Assembly (NCBI GenBank): GCA_037903475.1 | Contig: JBAJFG010000384.1 | Span: 62,001-126,000, forward strand | Source of the DNA: Ancylostoma caninum | Taxonomy: Eukaryota > Nematoda > Chromadorea > Rhabditida > Ancylostomatidae | Length of the DNA: 64,000 nt | Direction of reading: 5' to 3' | In this document: positions 1-16,987 of the stretch, piece by piece | How positions within the stretch are numbered: position 1 is the stretch's first letter | Layout: every line of letters starts with the position of its first letter | Translations under genes and position numbers: made by a program | The notes under the pieces: generated by a model | The model's input: only the letters and a program-made list of their open reading frames with translations | Database searches by the model: none | Told to the model about the DNA's origin: nothing

Positions 1-780
1 GACCGCAATGAAATGAGGAGCCCCCAAATGCAAAATAGGTTCAGGAGAAACTAGTGGAAGAAACGCCGTCCAAGCCAATATTCATCTCTATCTTTTACGA
101 AGGTTTTTTCCAGTGAGCTGTGTCTACGCTTTTCAAATCTACATGACTGTAACGCATGTGTAGAACGCCGATTCTCTCTTTTCAGAATTGCAAGCTGTGG
201 CTCGACTTACAAAATCCTGCAAAGGGATTGTTCAATAATTTTTGGAATCAACGAGCTCTTCCTTGCAAAAAAACTGAGGGGTAGGAGGAGTAAGAATAGT
301 AGGTTGACGGACTGCAGCAAAATCCCGCTAGTTTGGCGCAGGACTTTCCACAGAAAAAAGTGGGAAAATCGGCATGTAAAACATGTGCCGAGATCAAAAT
401 TTTGTCGAACTCCAATAAGCAATACAATTCAGGAAAACAGGAGGGCATGCTGCGTGGGGGGGGGGGGGGAAGAGGAGAGATGACACCTTGCCCCTTATAG
501 GTTATAAAGACATCAGATCAGGAAAAATTGTTTGTGTCATAAGTTGTGTGACATGTTGCGCTATAAGAGATGAACTTATAACCACTTGAACTTGAGTTAT
601 AACAGAACGGCTACGTTCACTCGACGATGAGTCGGTCATTTACTTCATTGCAGAGTGCTTGTTGCACTTCTGGATGTCGCACCACCTTCGGATTATTGGC
701 AGCTGCATGGATGCGGTCTCCCCTAGAGTTTGTAGACGACGTTCGACATTGATGACATGTGCACGGTGGGTTGTTCAGGA
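1..780. other. No gene recognised at left edge
   Basis: This stretch has only short, non-homologous open frames on both strands and a G-homopolymer near 455-470. I looked here for the C-terminal helicase exons of the RAD54B-like gene that runs leftwards and did not find them; they may lie beyond the window. Confidence 0.4.
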
Positions 781-1040
781 CAGAACAATCCATGCAATGA
801 GGATCAATCGTTACTGCATCGCAGGCAAAGGAGGCCGCGCCGCATCATTAATTAAATCATGTTGATACGCGTTAATCCAATCTTGATCGTCTGAGTTAAC
901 GCGGATCAACATGGGTTAACGTGTAAAGTGAGCAGGATGAGGGGCGGACCCCCTTCCTCTGCGATGAAATAACGACTAAAGGCCTACTCAGAGTTTTGCC
1001 GCCGCCCATGTCGAAGCATACCGGGCTGCTACGCAGCGCC
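780..1040 (+). repeat. Dispersed repeat, also at 52.1 kb
   Basis: The segment around 795-930 (a TGCATCGC core, then GCCGCGCCGCA, then several GGTTAAC or GTTAAC words) resembles the segment at 52095-52260 in order and spacing of words. Both copies have the same orientation. It is a non-coding dispersed repeat; the type is not known. It runs directly into the GC-rich duplicated block that follows. Confidence 0.45.
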
Positions 1041-2560
1041 AGCTCGCCGCGGCAAAACCCGCCAGGTGGGTCACTCAGAGTATTTTGCCGCGGCGACCTC
1101 GCCGCGAGCTCGCCCAACAAGCGGCGACAAGGAATGCCTCAGACCATTTTTGTCGCGCGCGGCAAAACTCGCCAATGGTATTTTTCTTCGTAATTTCGCG
1201 AATCTTTCAAACAAATTGCACTTCTCCAGTGACGAACATTTCGTTATGTTTGTTTATGTTTTTAGCGCTTCTCACTTGACGTTTTCGGTGAGAGCCTACC
1301 CGTAAACTAGAACATTTGATGCGGTATCCTTCATGTTATTTTTTATATTCTTGGTATTTTAGTCATTGACGACGACGATGTAGCGTAGTTAGTCCTAGAA
1401 TGCCATCTGGAGGTGGTAGCCGTGAACAGTAGGGATTATGTTAATGAGGCACACGTTCCCTAAGTGGACACCGGGTTCAGAATACTAATTTATAGAATAC
1501 AGAATACAGAAGAGGCGTTCCTCGTTTGTATCGTTCCGTTCTAACAAGGAATTCTTCAGAAATTCAAGAGAAGTGGAACAATTACTGCGGATATAAAAAA
1601 GATGCCCTAGTGCTAACCGACGCGGTCCCGCCCGACTCTGAGTATCCCCAACGTCGCTGAGCGGCAAAGGCTTGCCACGCCCCCCTGTTGCCGCCCGGCG
1701 AGAACTCGCTCGGCGGCAAAACTCTGAGTGGGGCTTAAGCAGCGCAAGCTCGCCGCGGCAAAAGGGGAGTCATTCAGAGTATTCTGCGGCGGCGAGCCCG
1801 CCGCGAGCTCGCCCAGCGAGCGGCGACAAGGAATGCCTCGGACCACTTTAGTCGCGCGCGGCAAAACTCGACGAGCGTATTTTTCTTCGTAGTTTCGCAG
1901 ATCTTTTGATCAAATTGCACTTCCTCAGTAACGAACAATTAGTTTTGCTATGATGTGTTTTTAGCGTTTCTCACTTGACGGTTTTGGTGTGTGCCTACCC
2001 GTAAACTAGAACATTTGATGCGGTATCCTTCATGTTGTCTTTTGTATTTCTGGTACTTTAGCCATGGATGACGACAACGTAGTGTAGGGTCCTAGAATGC
2101 CTTCCGGAGGTGGTAGTTGGGTAAAGCAGGGCCTCTATACGTTAATGAAGTACTCGTTTCCTACCCGGGACACCGGGATCAGAATATTATTTCATAGAGT
2201 ATACCAAAGCGGCGTTCCTCTTTCGTATCGTTCTGTTCTAACAAGGAATTTCACAGGAATCCAAAAGAAGTGGAAGAATTACTGTAGATGTGGAAAAGAT
2301 ACCATAGTGGTAATCGCCGCGATCCCGCTCAACTCTGAGTACCCTCGCTAAGTGGCAAAGGCTTTCCACGCCCACCCGTTGCCGTCCGGCGTGTGTGGAG
2401 CGTGCCTGGAAAGTGGGTGCGGCCGAGCTTTACGACTGGTCAGTTCATCTAATCGGCCAATCGCAAAGCCCGTCACCGCCGCCCACTCCAGGTACAACGC
2501 TCCACACCCCCGTCCGGCGAGAACTCGCTCGGCAGCAAAACTCTGAGTGAGGCTTAACTT
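1040..2560 (+). repeat. ~700 bp imperfect tandem duplication, GC-rich
   Basis: Two long units stand head to tail with a period of about 697-699 bp. For example, GAATGCCTC occurs at about 1132 and 1831, CTAGAATGCC at 1395 and 2092, and GTTCCGTTCTAAC-like words near 1535 and 2230. Each unit joins a GC-rich part, dense in GCCGCG and CGAGCTCG words, to an AT-rich part. The copies differ by many substitutions, so the duplication is not recent. Open frames here follow base composition and look non-coding. Confidence 0.7.
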
Positions 2561-2626
2561 CCACAGTACACAGTTCATTCATCCGTTTACACTTGAGAAT
2601 AGAATAGAGTTTTAAAAGTTATCTAC

Positions 2627-5600
2627 CTCCTTACTGCATTTGCTCTTGAATTCCGCCACACTTCCGAAACGTGTTGGACGTACAAAATCAAGAAGAGAGT
2701 AGAACTCCTCTATTTCGTTTTGCAGTGGTGTTCCAGTGAGAAGCATGCGCCGAGGAATAGCCAAGGAATCTAGCTAGAAAAAAAAATAGAGTACACAAAT
2801 ACCGACGAGGATGTCTTTCTAAAATGGCGAAATCGATTTTCCATGACTGGGAAGACTACACCACAGTGAAAATGGAACAGAAGAGACTTCCTGGGAAATC
2901 TGTAGTCTCATTTTATGACCTCAATCTCTAAAGAAATCACTACTTCGTGAACAGAGCAAATACATGAAACTTCTTTTGCTAGCATTGATTCTCAAGAAGA
3001 TGTGATTTCAACAACAAGAAGGAGATCGAACAGTCACGCAAAATCAAGAAGGACTGTATGCGTTTATTATTTGAATATTTGAATTTGAATATCTAGGTTT
3101 CCAGAGCTATTATGCATGAGTGAGATCAGGCTAATTCGAAATTTAAACTAATAGTACATGGAAAAATTCAGTATTTGAATACCACGGGGACTAGAACACT
3201 ATGGGGAAGGAGGCAGATGGCACGAGAAAACCCTAAATTAAACGTAAAGATAATAAAAACATACAGCCTGTCGTAGTTTTGTATTAATATTCTTCAGCCG
3301 ATGTCCTTCATCACACACCAGTACGTCAAAGCGGACTGCCATTAACTTCTCGATATACCTGTATATGAGTTAACACGCCCTATTGGAAAACGGCATAAAG
3401 AGATATTAACAATTCATATAAATTCTCGTAACAACACCGAAAAAGTGAAAGTCTTCACAGAAAGTTACCTCAGAGCCATCTCATAGCTAATTATCAAGTA
3501 CGGGTAGGTTGAATACGAGCACGAGTAGCTGGTGATGTCTGACACTTTGTTGACGGTAATCACCTGAGCATAACACATGCTACTTGAGAGTCAGAGACGA
3601 TCAGTTAATAGGGGAGGTCCAGCCATTCGAACTGTTTTGTCATATGCAATTCGAGATGCTGACCCCCAATCTGAATCCCTTATCTGCTGCGGTGCTCTTC
3701 GTAAAGTGTTGCTTGCCATGTTTCGGACTTGCCCAAGGCACCTAGGTTTGGCTATCTCCTTCCGAAACATTCTGTGAAACTACCCGAGTCTAAACAAGTT
3801 TTGGAAGTCTGTTCCAATTCGTATGACTATCTTTATTTCAACAGATTATATTTCGAAAACGGATTTTGACTACTTTAGTGGATAAGCCGGAGCCATAATG
3901 CATAGCTGTCCACAGAAGGCATCGCAGCAGGTAAAAAGACGTGCTGAGGGTCACTGATGACAAATTGCATATGACAGGATACAACTAGTTACAGATGGCT
4001 GGATCCACCGAGCATCCTTCCCCTCAGAAGTACTCTATGCGTACCGGACTTCTACCAATGTAGAACCACTTGCGAAACTCGCTCTTCCAGTTGTTCACCA
4101 AAGATGAAGGAACCACAACAAGACACTTCTTTGGAATGTAGCGACAAGAAGTCTACAAAATTGAGAATTCTTGGGTGAAAATATTACATGAACAGAACAT
4201 TAACTTCCAATAAAAACCAAGTGCATGTATGAGGTAAGAGATTGGCACGATCAAAATGTTTACTTCATGCTGGATATAGAAATGCTCGAGAAATACTGAT
4301 CAGTGGATGAGATAGATCACATAATATAACATTTGAGGTTTTCTAATCGTTGCCTTTAACAAACCTTTGGCTGCCTTATCAAGGCTAAAGTAGCCACGAT
4401 AGTCTGGATAGTTTTTCCTAAACCCATTTCGTCAGCTAGAATGACACCGCGCTCTTCCTAAAGCATACCATTTAACTGCCAAGGTCGAGAAAGACGCTCA
4501 GCAAACATATGCACCTGTAGACGCGAAAATATGAAGCGCACTCCATCCTTCTGATGCTCCCTCAGATGCCGACTTATGAAGGAGTCCGCTATTACAGCTT
4601 CCTCGCCGAATTCTTTGACCCGATCTTCGTTAATGACGAAGGGTGAGGGCTTAATAGTAGTCATAAATTCCATAGTGGTGTGAAGTAACGATTAACATAA
4701 CATACATCATTGTCAGCTACTGCAGGTTCGGCGAGAGGACACTTGAACTTGCTTCGAGAAGTTTGCCTAGGAACGTTACCGCTCTGGAAGCTACTTCTCT
4801 CTGTGGCAGATACTTTCGGTTGAGGTTGTTTGTATGCTGGAGATGATGTTAAAGCCCGCTTCAGGGAAGCTGCCTGAGGTGTTTCAATCGAGGGAGCGAC
4901 AGTAGCTGCAAAAAATTGACCTGTCCCAAAAAATTGACTTTCTACGACTAAACTGCAGAAGAGAATGTAGCAATGGACGACAAAACGTACCGCTCAAACT
5001 TCGCGTAGGTATCCGTTCTTGAATCTGAACTTCCCATACACCCATTTTAAACTCTTTGCCGTCTTCCAACTCATCTACGCGTTTCACCGAGGTTGATCTA
5101 GTAAGAAAGGAACGGACAATGATTAAGCTAGGAAACTGCTTATCACCAGTGAGACGCAGTAAGCAATAGGAGGAACCGCAATCTCAATCTGTCAGCTTCG
5201 TTCGGAAGCGCCTATGATTTACAATTGTAGAGATTCTGGATCTGTTCGGTGTTTTCTATTAGGTTGTCCCACAATAAATGGCTGCAACATGAATTTTTGG
5301 AAGTTCATAAATCCATTACTTCAGAAGCTAGATAGACAAGCTTTGGACTGTTATAATGAGCAAGATCTGCTCTATCCGACATCCTAAAAGGGCTTCCTCA
5401 ATTACCCTTTCCCTGGTTTCCCCAGACGAAGTTGTATGATGAGGCAAAACATGGTTTTTGTGCTGTCCAAATTTTTAGACTATTTCTTCGCCCTAATAGG
5501 ATAAAAGCCAGATTTGGTGTTAGCTTTGCATTTGGCCAGGTAGTCGTGCTACAAGCGCGCAGAAGCTGTGACTAGAAAAACACTTCCGGAACGATACGAG

Positions 5601-8600
5601 TTCTCAAATTTGACCAGGTGATGGTCACGAAACTTGTCAGTAACGAAATCATAGTTATGGAGGCGAGACGAGAATTCTGACGCAGTCAGTAAAAATGTTA
5701 GCAGCCAGGTTGGACGCAACTAAATCACTGGTCGTCCTGCCTTCTTGGCGGCCAAACATGGCAAAAAAATGGGCAAAGTGAATTTTTAACAAAAGCATCG
5801 CTGGTCAGTGCTTAGCTTGCGACACCATTTACTTTAATCTCTCTAATAAACATTGTTGCGAAATTTTTCGGAAAAGTGGGCCATTTTTAGTGATGAGCAG
5901 ACATTGCTTATTAAAATTAACTTTTGTCTTGTTTGTATCGCTGAGGGTGATCTGGATATATTCAACGAACTTTGACATCTCAGAAAACGGCAACTTTTTC
6001 TGGGAGATGAAATGCTCCTCGAGGTGTTCGAGAGTAGCTAGACCAGGCCATGATTAGAACTTACTAAATGCCTCGCCTGTTACTATTTTGGCTTTAGATT
6101 CGAGATTCGGTTGAAAATGCCTCAGTTCTGGTGAGCAGAACAAGCGCATGTCCACTGGCAGGGCTTGCAAATCCACACAGGTTCACATCCTACCAAGAAA
6201 AATTCCACTGAGTGAGAAGTTGGATCTCTCCTTGTAAAATTGTGTTGGCCAGACCTTTGCCTAATAGGGCATCTTTTCAAGCTTGCGGTGAATCCAGTTT
6301 TCGGCTAGAAAATTCATGCGAATCAATGTGTACTGAGAATTGACCTTTCGCACTTCGTTGGATCCTGTGATTTCGGCTTTCTTCCTTACATAAGTTTCAC
6401 TGTACTGCTAAAATGTGCAGGAAATGCTGATCATAATACTTTTTGTTTCAAGGGAAAATCCCGAGCTTGAGCTGAGCTACGCACCTTCGAATGCGCACCT
6501 CCAAAACGGCTTATTGAGCCATTATTGATGGGACAACCTTATATATAAAGTCCTTGCGCGCGGAAAGTTTTCGAGTGCGCCCAGCATGCGGCGCGCGCGG
6601 CGCGGCCCTTTTGTGGCAGCGGTCCCCCGTCGTTCGTCAGATTCTTGGCCGAGGTGAGTGTTTCTCTTTCATTTTTTCTTCAAATGAAGTTTATCTGAAG
6701 CTATGAGGCCTGTGGGTGACCGATATCGACCGGACGGACGGCCCCGCATGCTTCATATTTTGCATGTTTTCTCCATGCATGCGCCAAATGCTTGTTTTTT
6801 GTTTTTATGAGGCATTCGGGGCCGTCCGGTCGACACCGGTTAGCCACAGGTCTCACACCTTCAGATAAACTTCAATCAAAGAAAAAAATGAAGGAAAACA
6901 CTCACCTGCGCCAAAAATCTGAGGAACGACGGGGGACCGCTGCCACAAGAGTGCCGCGCCGCGCACGCGCCCCATGTTGGGCGCGCTCGAAAATATTCCG
7001 CCGACTGCGCGTAAGGACTTTACTGCAACACTGCTATCTACAATGTGGAGGTGCCTTGACACGCACACAAACGTTTTTTTTTTCGATAAACGCGAAATGA
7101 TAGGAGTGGTTATACTCTCCTTGGATTTTTGGATGAGCTCACTCGTGATAGCACTAGAATTAGGGCATATACAGCGGACGTCAATCGCGGTGGCCCATCC
7201 GCGCTCTCGAGAAGGACGCCGTGCAACCGCGCCGCGCGCACCATGACCGATGTCCTTTGCTGTATGATGGAGTCGTTCTGACAGTGCGTTTTCCGCGACA
7301 CCGGCTCCCTGGCATTGGAGCACGCAGCGCGGTCGGTCAAAAAGTTGACCTATGATTCATCTAGTATCATTGAAGAGTTTTGTAGCTTGTTTCTCCTTAT
7401 ATTGTTCTTTCTCAGCTCTTAGAACAAATGAAGAAGGGAACAGACGATAAAACCCGTCAAAGAAGCCGGATCCACCGTGGGTCAACTGTTTGACCACCCG
7501 CACGGCGTGCTCCAATGCCAACGGGCCGCTACCGCGGACAACGCACTGTCGAAACGACTCCACTATAGTTATGCTATTTCTAGCAGCTTTCCTAGCCGTT
7601 TTAAGGATTTTGGACCAAATCGGGATGAAAAGCGCCTAGGGATAGCATCGCAACGGTATGTAGATGACACCGATCCCCGCGCGCAGCGCGGTCGCGCTGC
7701 GTGCTTCTTGAGACCGCGGATGGGCCACCGTCATTGACGTCCACTGTACCACTTAGAATCGATCATGAAAAAGAGGAGCAAGGAGGATGAATCCACGACA
7801 GTGTCCGAGAAACTTATCACTTTCAAGCAGATTAATTTTTTGCTTAACTTCTGAAGTACCAGTACCCAATGCGTACAGTACGAAACGCCTACGATCAAGC
7901 AGACAACATTGAAGCAATGCCAGAGACTCTTCCGAAGCAGTTGTCAAGATGAACTTAGTGATTTTGGTACTACTTATTTCAATATGTAACTGGCGTTGAA
8001 AAATACAATGCCACCAGTTCGAGCATGATGCATAAGGCGCTACAGCCACATGTACAGTCTATTATAGGCTGTCCGAAAGGACGAGTCCGCCCACGCACGC
8101 GGGGATCGCCGCCACGAAGAAGCTGCCATATTTGCCACGTCATCATCTCTAATATGCGTATCACGTTTCATCGTTATCTTCATGGTATCGACTAATGATT
8201 TGGCTGTGACGTGGACGACGTGGCAGCCAACAGCATCCGTCCCAGCCGCGCCGCCTCTCGTTCCCAGCGTGCGTGGGCGGACTCGTCGTTTCGGACAGAT
8301 TATAGCTCACAGAGGGCGCCTGACCCGACTTTGTCCGCAACTACGACTTCACCATTTTTAGGCTAACCGATCTATTTTTTTGCACTTTTTTGATATCCAT
8401 ATGGTGTGGTTCCTTCCATTCTTATGTTTCCCCACTGCCATCCGCTAAAATATCCTTCCAGACGCATTCTGCAGGCAAAGTCGTATTTGCAGACAATGTC
8501 AGATCAGGCGCCATCTGTGAGCTAATAGACCATATATGTCCCAAACGCAACGACGATTAAATATTCGTGCATAAGACTTGCCTTTATCACCGCCATCTAT

Positions 8601-10936
8601 TGCTGCACATTTCCCTATCTCTTTTTCTTTCTGGTATTTCTTCAATTACCTTCTCCCATCACACGAACTATAATAGTAGCAACTCCTTCGCTAGTTACTA
8701 AAATTGCTCCCAAAAACCGGAATAGCGTTCCCTCACGTCCACTGTGTGATTAGATCATAAGCAATGTAGTTTAATTTGAGAGACGTGCGATGGGTAATGG
8801 CCTTATCTTCCTCAGACTCTCAGAAGAGAGCGCTTTCAATTTATTTGCTTGCAAAATGAAATCACCGTTATAATAAGACCTGACTATGTATTTCTGCGAA
8901 ATGACATCGTCCCAGGAAACTCCAGTAAAGAGAGACATCAAAGATTGTAGATAAGATAGCTGGTCCCACATTCCACGAAATAGTACTAATGACTACACAT
9001 ATGGGAATGATACACGTCTTGCATGCTCACGGGTTGGTATTATTATTACCAATTACGAAAACAGAGACTGAAGGTGAATACGTGTCACCTCCTTTCATAA
9101 GTAATGGTTGATTGGACGTCTAATTAATGACAGTGGTTTACACTTAACCGAAAGAGTTCAAGGCGCATATAATCATCAATAACCATTCGAAAAAAAACGA
9201 ATTGTCGAGAAGTTCCGGCCAGTTTTTTTTTTCAGGTATGAAAGTGCACTGCACACTGCTCGTGCATATGGTCTTCACAGTTGAAATGCGGTGAAACAAG
9301 CTAATGACGCTTCATTTTCAGCACACTATTCATTGTTATTGCAAAAGTATGCTATGCCATAAGTGAGAGTACAAAGGGTGAATATATAGTCTGTCCGAAA
9401 CGACGAGTCCGCCCACGCACGCGGAGATCGAGAGGCGACACGGCTGGGACGGATGCTGTTGGCTGCCACGTCGTCCTCATCACAGCCAAATCATTAGTCG
9501 ATACCGTGAAGACAACGATGAAACGTGATACGCAGATCAAGGAAGCATGAGCGCTGGCAAACGTGGCAACTTCTCGATCCCCACGTGCGTGGGCGGACTC
9601 GTCGTTTCGGACAGACTATACAAACCGTCCTTAGCATAATCATGACCTGAACGCACAAATACGTCAAATGACCTGGATTATTCTTGTTTGAGACTCGGCT
9701 TCCTAAAATTTGAGCTTTCTAAAATTTGTATTGCAGTCAGTGCTCCGTTTAGTGATTCGCTATTTTGCATCAGAATGTCAAAGGAGCTATATAAGCATGC
9801 GACATAATGCCAGCCATGATCACGAGGGAAGGTTGGCAAAGTCGAATAGCGCAAGCGGGGGCGTTCGTATGGCGTGACTCCTCGGGTGGCACTATAGACA
9901 AGCTCAGCCTGGGGCGTGCTGCTACCACCCGATTACGGTCATGCGTCGCGGTCTGCCTGGATCTGCCTGACGGAGCAACTCGTCCATCCAGCCATCATCC
10001 GAGCGAAGAGGAGAACGTTGAACTAGCGGTAGTTATGGGTTTTAGGGTATGGATGGCGTATACGGAACGTTTCGAAAATACAGCTTATCTGAATACCCAA
10101 GTGAATGTACTTTCAAAACAAAGAAATTACTACGGAAGCCCTATCAATACTCTGTTAAAATAGGAAGCTTTCTGGAACATTCAAACAAATACATACTTCT
10201 AATATGTAGACTTTTCCAACCGCTGAATAGTTGAATTACACGGACTTGTGGCTTTCTGAAGTTCTTGAACATTTCAGGGCTGCTAGGAATGACTCCTATT
10301 AAAGTTGAGTACCTGACGTCAAGTTGATTTTCATAAAGATTAGTCTCATCAAAGCCCTATCAATTCTATATATAAGTGCAGCACGTATATAAGTGAAACC
10401 TAATTCTTTTAGGGGTTTGTTATGCAGAGGAATCTGTAACTTTGTACGCTCTTTTCCACGGTATGACAATGGCGGAAAGGAAAGGCGGACGACTTACTCC
10501 ATCAGGCAGATCCAGGCAAACGGTGAAGCATGACCGTAATCAGGTGGTAGCAGCACGCCCCAGACTTAGCCTGTCCGTAGTGCCACCTGAAGAATCGCGC
10601 CATACGCCCTACACCCAGCGCAAGCGATGCGCAGTTGTTGACACCCCACTGTGCTTCACACACCTTGTGGCCCGCCTCTTCCGGTTGTGTTATGTATATA
10701 CATAACAGTCTGTAGAGAGTGTTATATATATACATAACAGTCTGTAGAGAACCATTTACAATAAGAATAATGCAGATTAGAGGAGCTAACCCACCTGCTG
10801 ATCACATCCTTTTCATCGTCAGATTTTAAGAGCGCTAAGTTGGAATAACAAATGAGCACACCGTCTCCTTCCCATTTCTTATGTTTTCTTGTGGACACCC
10901 TCGTGTACAACACAGTGAACCGCGCTATCTCTGCAC
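2627..10936 (-). CDS. RAD54B: RAD54B-like SNF2 family DNA translocase (partial)
   Basis: This is a RAD54-type ATPase, which in other animals moves on duplex DNA and helps RAD51 strand exchange in the nucleus. Exons on the minus strand, all phase-compatible with GT-AG borders, are 10936-10795, 5097-4991, 4905-4706, 4649-4515, 4457-4365, 4152-4045, 3563-3469, 3358-3265 and 2773-2627. The first carries a KKWEGDGVL stretch matching the RAD54B N-terminal domain. Then come LREHQKDGVRF, Walker A in ILADEMGLGKT, SLVNNWKSEFRKW (typical of RAD54B rather than RAD54), LIISYEM, motif II DEGHRLKN (DEGH box) and motif III LLTGTPLQNE. The start codon and exons before 10936 are not settled, and the second RecA lobe is absent from the window. 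The 5.7 kb intron between the first two listed exons holds MITEs and a mariner-like relic. Other SNF2 members such as ERCC6L2 fit less well because of the N-terminal domain. Confidence 0.87.
5260..6541. mobile_element. Mariner-like relic, ~1.28 kb, TIR GGTTGTCCCA
   Basis: The ends are matching inverted repeats: AGGTTGTCCCACAATAAATG on the left and, read inwards on the other strand, AGGTTGTCCCATCAATAATG on the right. A length near 1.28 kb is normal for mariner. No intact transposase frame is left; all frames carry many stops, so this is a dead copy. It sits in the large intron of the RAD54B-like gene. The family assignment rests on the end sequences and length only. Confidence 0.65.
6547..7021. 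mobile_element. Fold-back element with ~190 bp arms
   Basis: The left arm (about 6547-6740) is the reverse complement of the right arm (about 6810-7021), separated by a short AT-rich loop near 6750-6810. Each arm has a GC-rich outer part, then a consensus 5' splice site (GGTGAGTG-type), then a pyrimidine/AT-rich inner part. A further single arm of the same family lies at 18266-18465. The outer part of the right arm encodes, on the minus strand, a short frame conserved with the second copy (see findings). No transposase is present. Confidence 0.75.
7171..7747. mobile_element. MITE family B copy, interrupted by another MITE
   Basis: Terminal inverted repeats of the type ACAGCGGACGTCAAT / ATTGACGTCCACTGT bound this copy. 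A second, uninterrupted copy of 271 bp lies at 54483-54753 with the same ends and interior. The copy here is about 300 bp longer because another inverted-repeat element (7268-7562) has inserted. It lies in the RAD54B-like intron. Confidence 0.8.
7268..7562. mobile_element. MITE family C, nested inside MITE B
   Basis: This 295 bp insert is absent from the sister MITE B copy at 54.5 kb. Its ends are long imperfect inverted repeats of about 85 bp, starting TGGAGTCGTT on the left and ending AACGACTCCA-like on the right, with GGCATTGGAGCACGC in both arms. The AT-rich centre is non-coding. Confidence 0.75.
8063..8304. mobile_element. MITE family A, copy 1
   Basis: About 242 bp, bounded by inverted repeats containing CTGTCCGAAAGGACGAGTCC and GGACTCGTCGTTTCGGACAG. 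The interior contains words shared with copies at 9385-9620 and 18698-18930 (for example GATTTGGCTGTGACGTGGAC). Non-coding, in the RAD54B-like intron. Confidence 0.85.
9385..9620. mobile_element. MITE family A, copy 2 (inverted relative to copy 1)
   Basis: About 236 bp with near-perfect ends: TATAGTCTGTCCGAAACGAC on the left and its reverse complement on the right. The interior matches copies 1 and 3 in the opposite orientation. A TA-type target is likely, since TATA abuts both ends. Confidence 0.87.
9835..10640. repeat. Large inverted repeat pair (arms ~155-175 bp)
   Basis: The segment at about 9835-9990 recurs as its reverse complement at about 10465-10640, for example GGGGCGTGCTGCTACCACC with GGTGGTAGCAGCACGCCCC. 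Identity is moderate to high. Between the arms is about 475 bp of AT-rich sequence with no coding capacity. This could be one fold-back element or two oppositely inserted copies of a short repeat. Confidence 0.75.
10687..10750 (+). repeat. 32 bp tandem duplication with TATATA palindrome
   Basis: Two adjacent 32 bp units, differing at one base, each contain a palindromic ATGTATATACAT-like core followed by AACAGTCTGTAGAGA. It lies just outside a RAD54B-like exon, in the downstream intron. Confidence 0.8.
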
Positions 10937-11920
10937 CTAAGAAAAATCTCTCACCATCTAACCTGTAGTTACTTAAATCGTTATAAAATGTATATACAAT
11001 GAAAACGAAGAGAACACCTGTATCCAAATCCAAACTATTCGTGCCAGTGTTCTCATATTCATATACTTGCATGATTAACATGCACCTTTCCCAGTAGCTG
11101 TCAATCGAACCATTCCAGAATTATGTTCATCATTACCTTTACCATTGTTCCTTAGGTAACGCTTTGACAAACATTTCATAAACGGAAAATTCGAACAAGA
11201 TAAATTTATCTCCTATAGACAATCCAGATCATATAACGAACGAAAATAAGAACAAAAACTAGCCGCTTACGAAAAAAAAACTGAATCAGGAGAAGTCTAT
11301 GGTGAAAGCATCAGGAACTGAACATTCCCAGGAAAGTGACCTGGACCGCATTTACATACATAATTTAACATACATTATGTTAGAGGAAAACGTGCAGTAA
11401 TAAGATGGGAAAGAAACCGCTTCTAATATTATTGAGATGTAATATCACAGTGGCGTTTAAGATTGTGAAAACGACAAGAACTAAAGAGATAATGAAGAAG
11501 AGCAGAGCTTCAAAATACTGTCAATGATAGAAATCAAAGAGCAAACAAAAAGAATATTCTATATCATGTATGACTGCAGCTAGCTAATACAATCTTATAA
11601 CAAGCACTGCACAACAAACGTAGAATCAGTCAAGAATAACCACCGTAATGAAATCATTATTAGCTTAAAGGTGGCTGTAAATATCCGTCTTAGCTATTAC
11701 GGCAACGAACATTGTGCAGGAATACTGTAGGTAGCACGCCACTGGGCACATTGGCACTATATTAAAATACACATCATATACAGTCGGCACAGCCGTGGCA
11801 CGATAAACGTCATTCTCCTTATGAGGATAATGGTCTGCATTCGACATCTTTTAAAGAAATCAATGCAAAACGCGCCACCTACGAGTATTGATTAGAATCT
11901 TTCCCAATGGCAGTAGGTGG

Positions 11921-16974
<5,054 letters not shown>

Positions 16975-16987
16975 GGATGAAGTAAGC
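16975..16987 (-). promoter_or_regulatory. Likely trans-splice acceptor of ARF6
   Basis: On the minus strand the sequence TTGTTATTTCAG ends 12 bases before the ARF6 ATG. An acceptor so close to a start codon without an upstream coding exon is typical of nematode spliced-leader trans-splicing. Inference from position and motif only. Confidence 0.5.

Noticed and set aside
9807..10163. 118-codon plus-strand frame in the inverted-repeat pair
   Set aside because: Coincides with the repeat arm; the other arm does not keep the frame.
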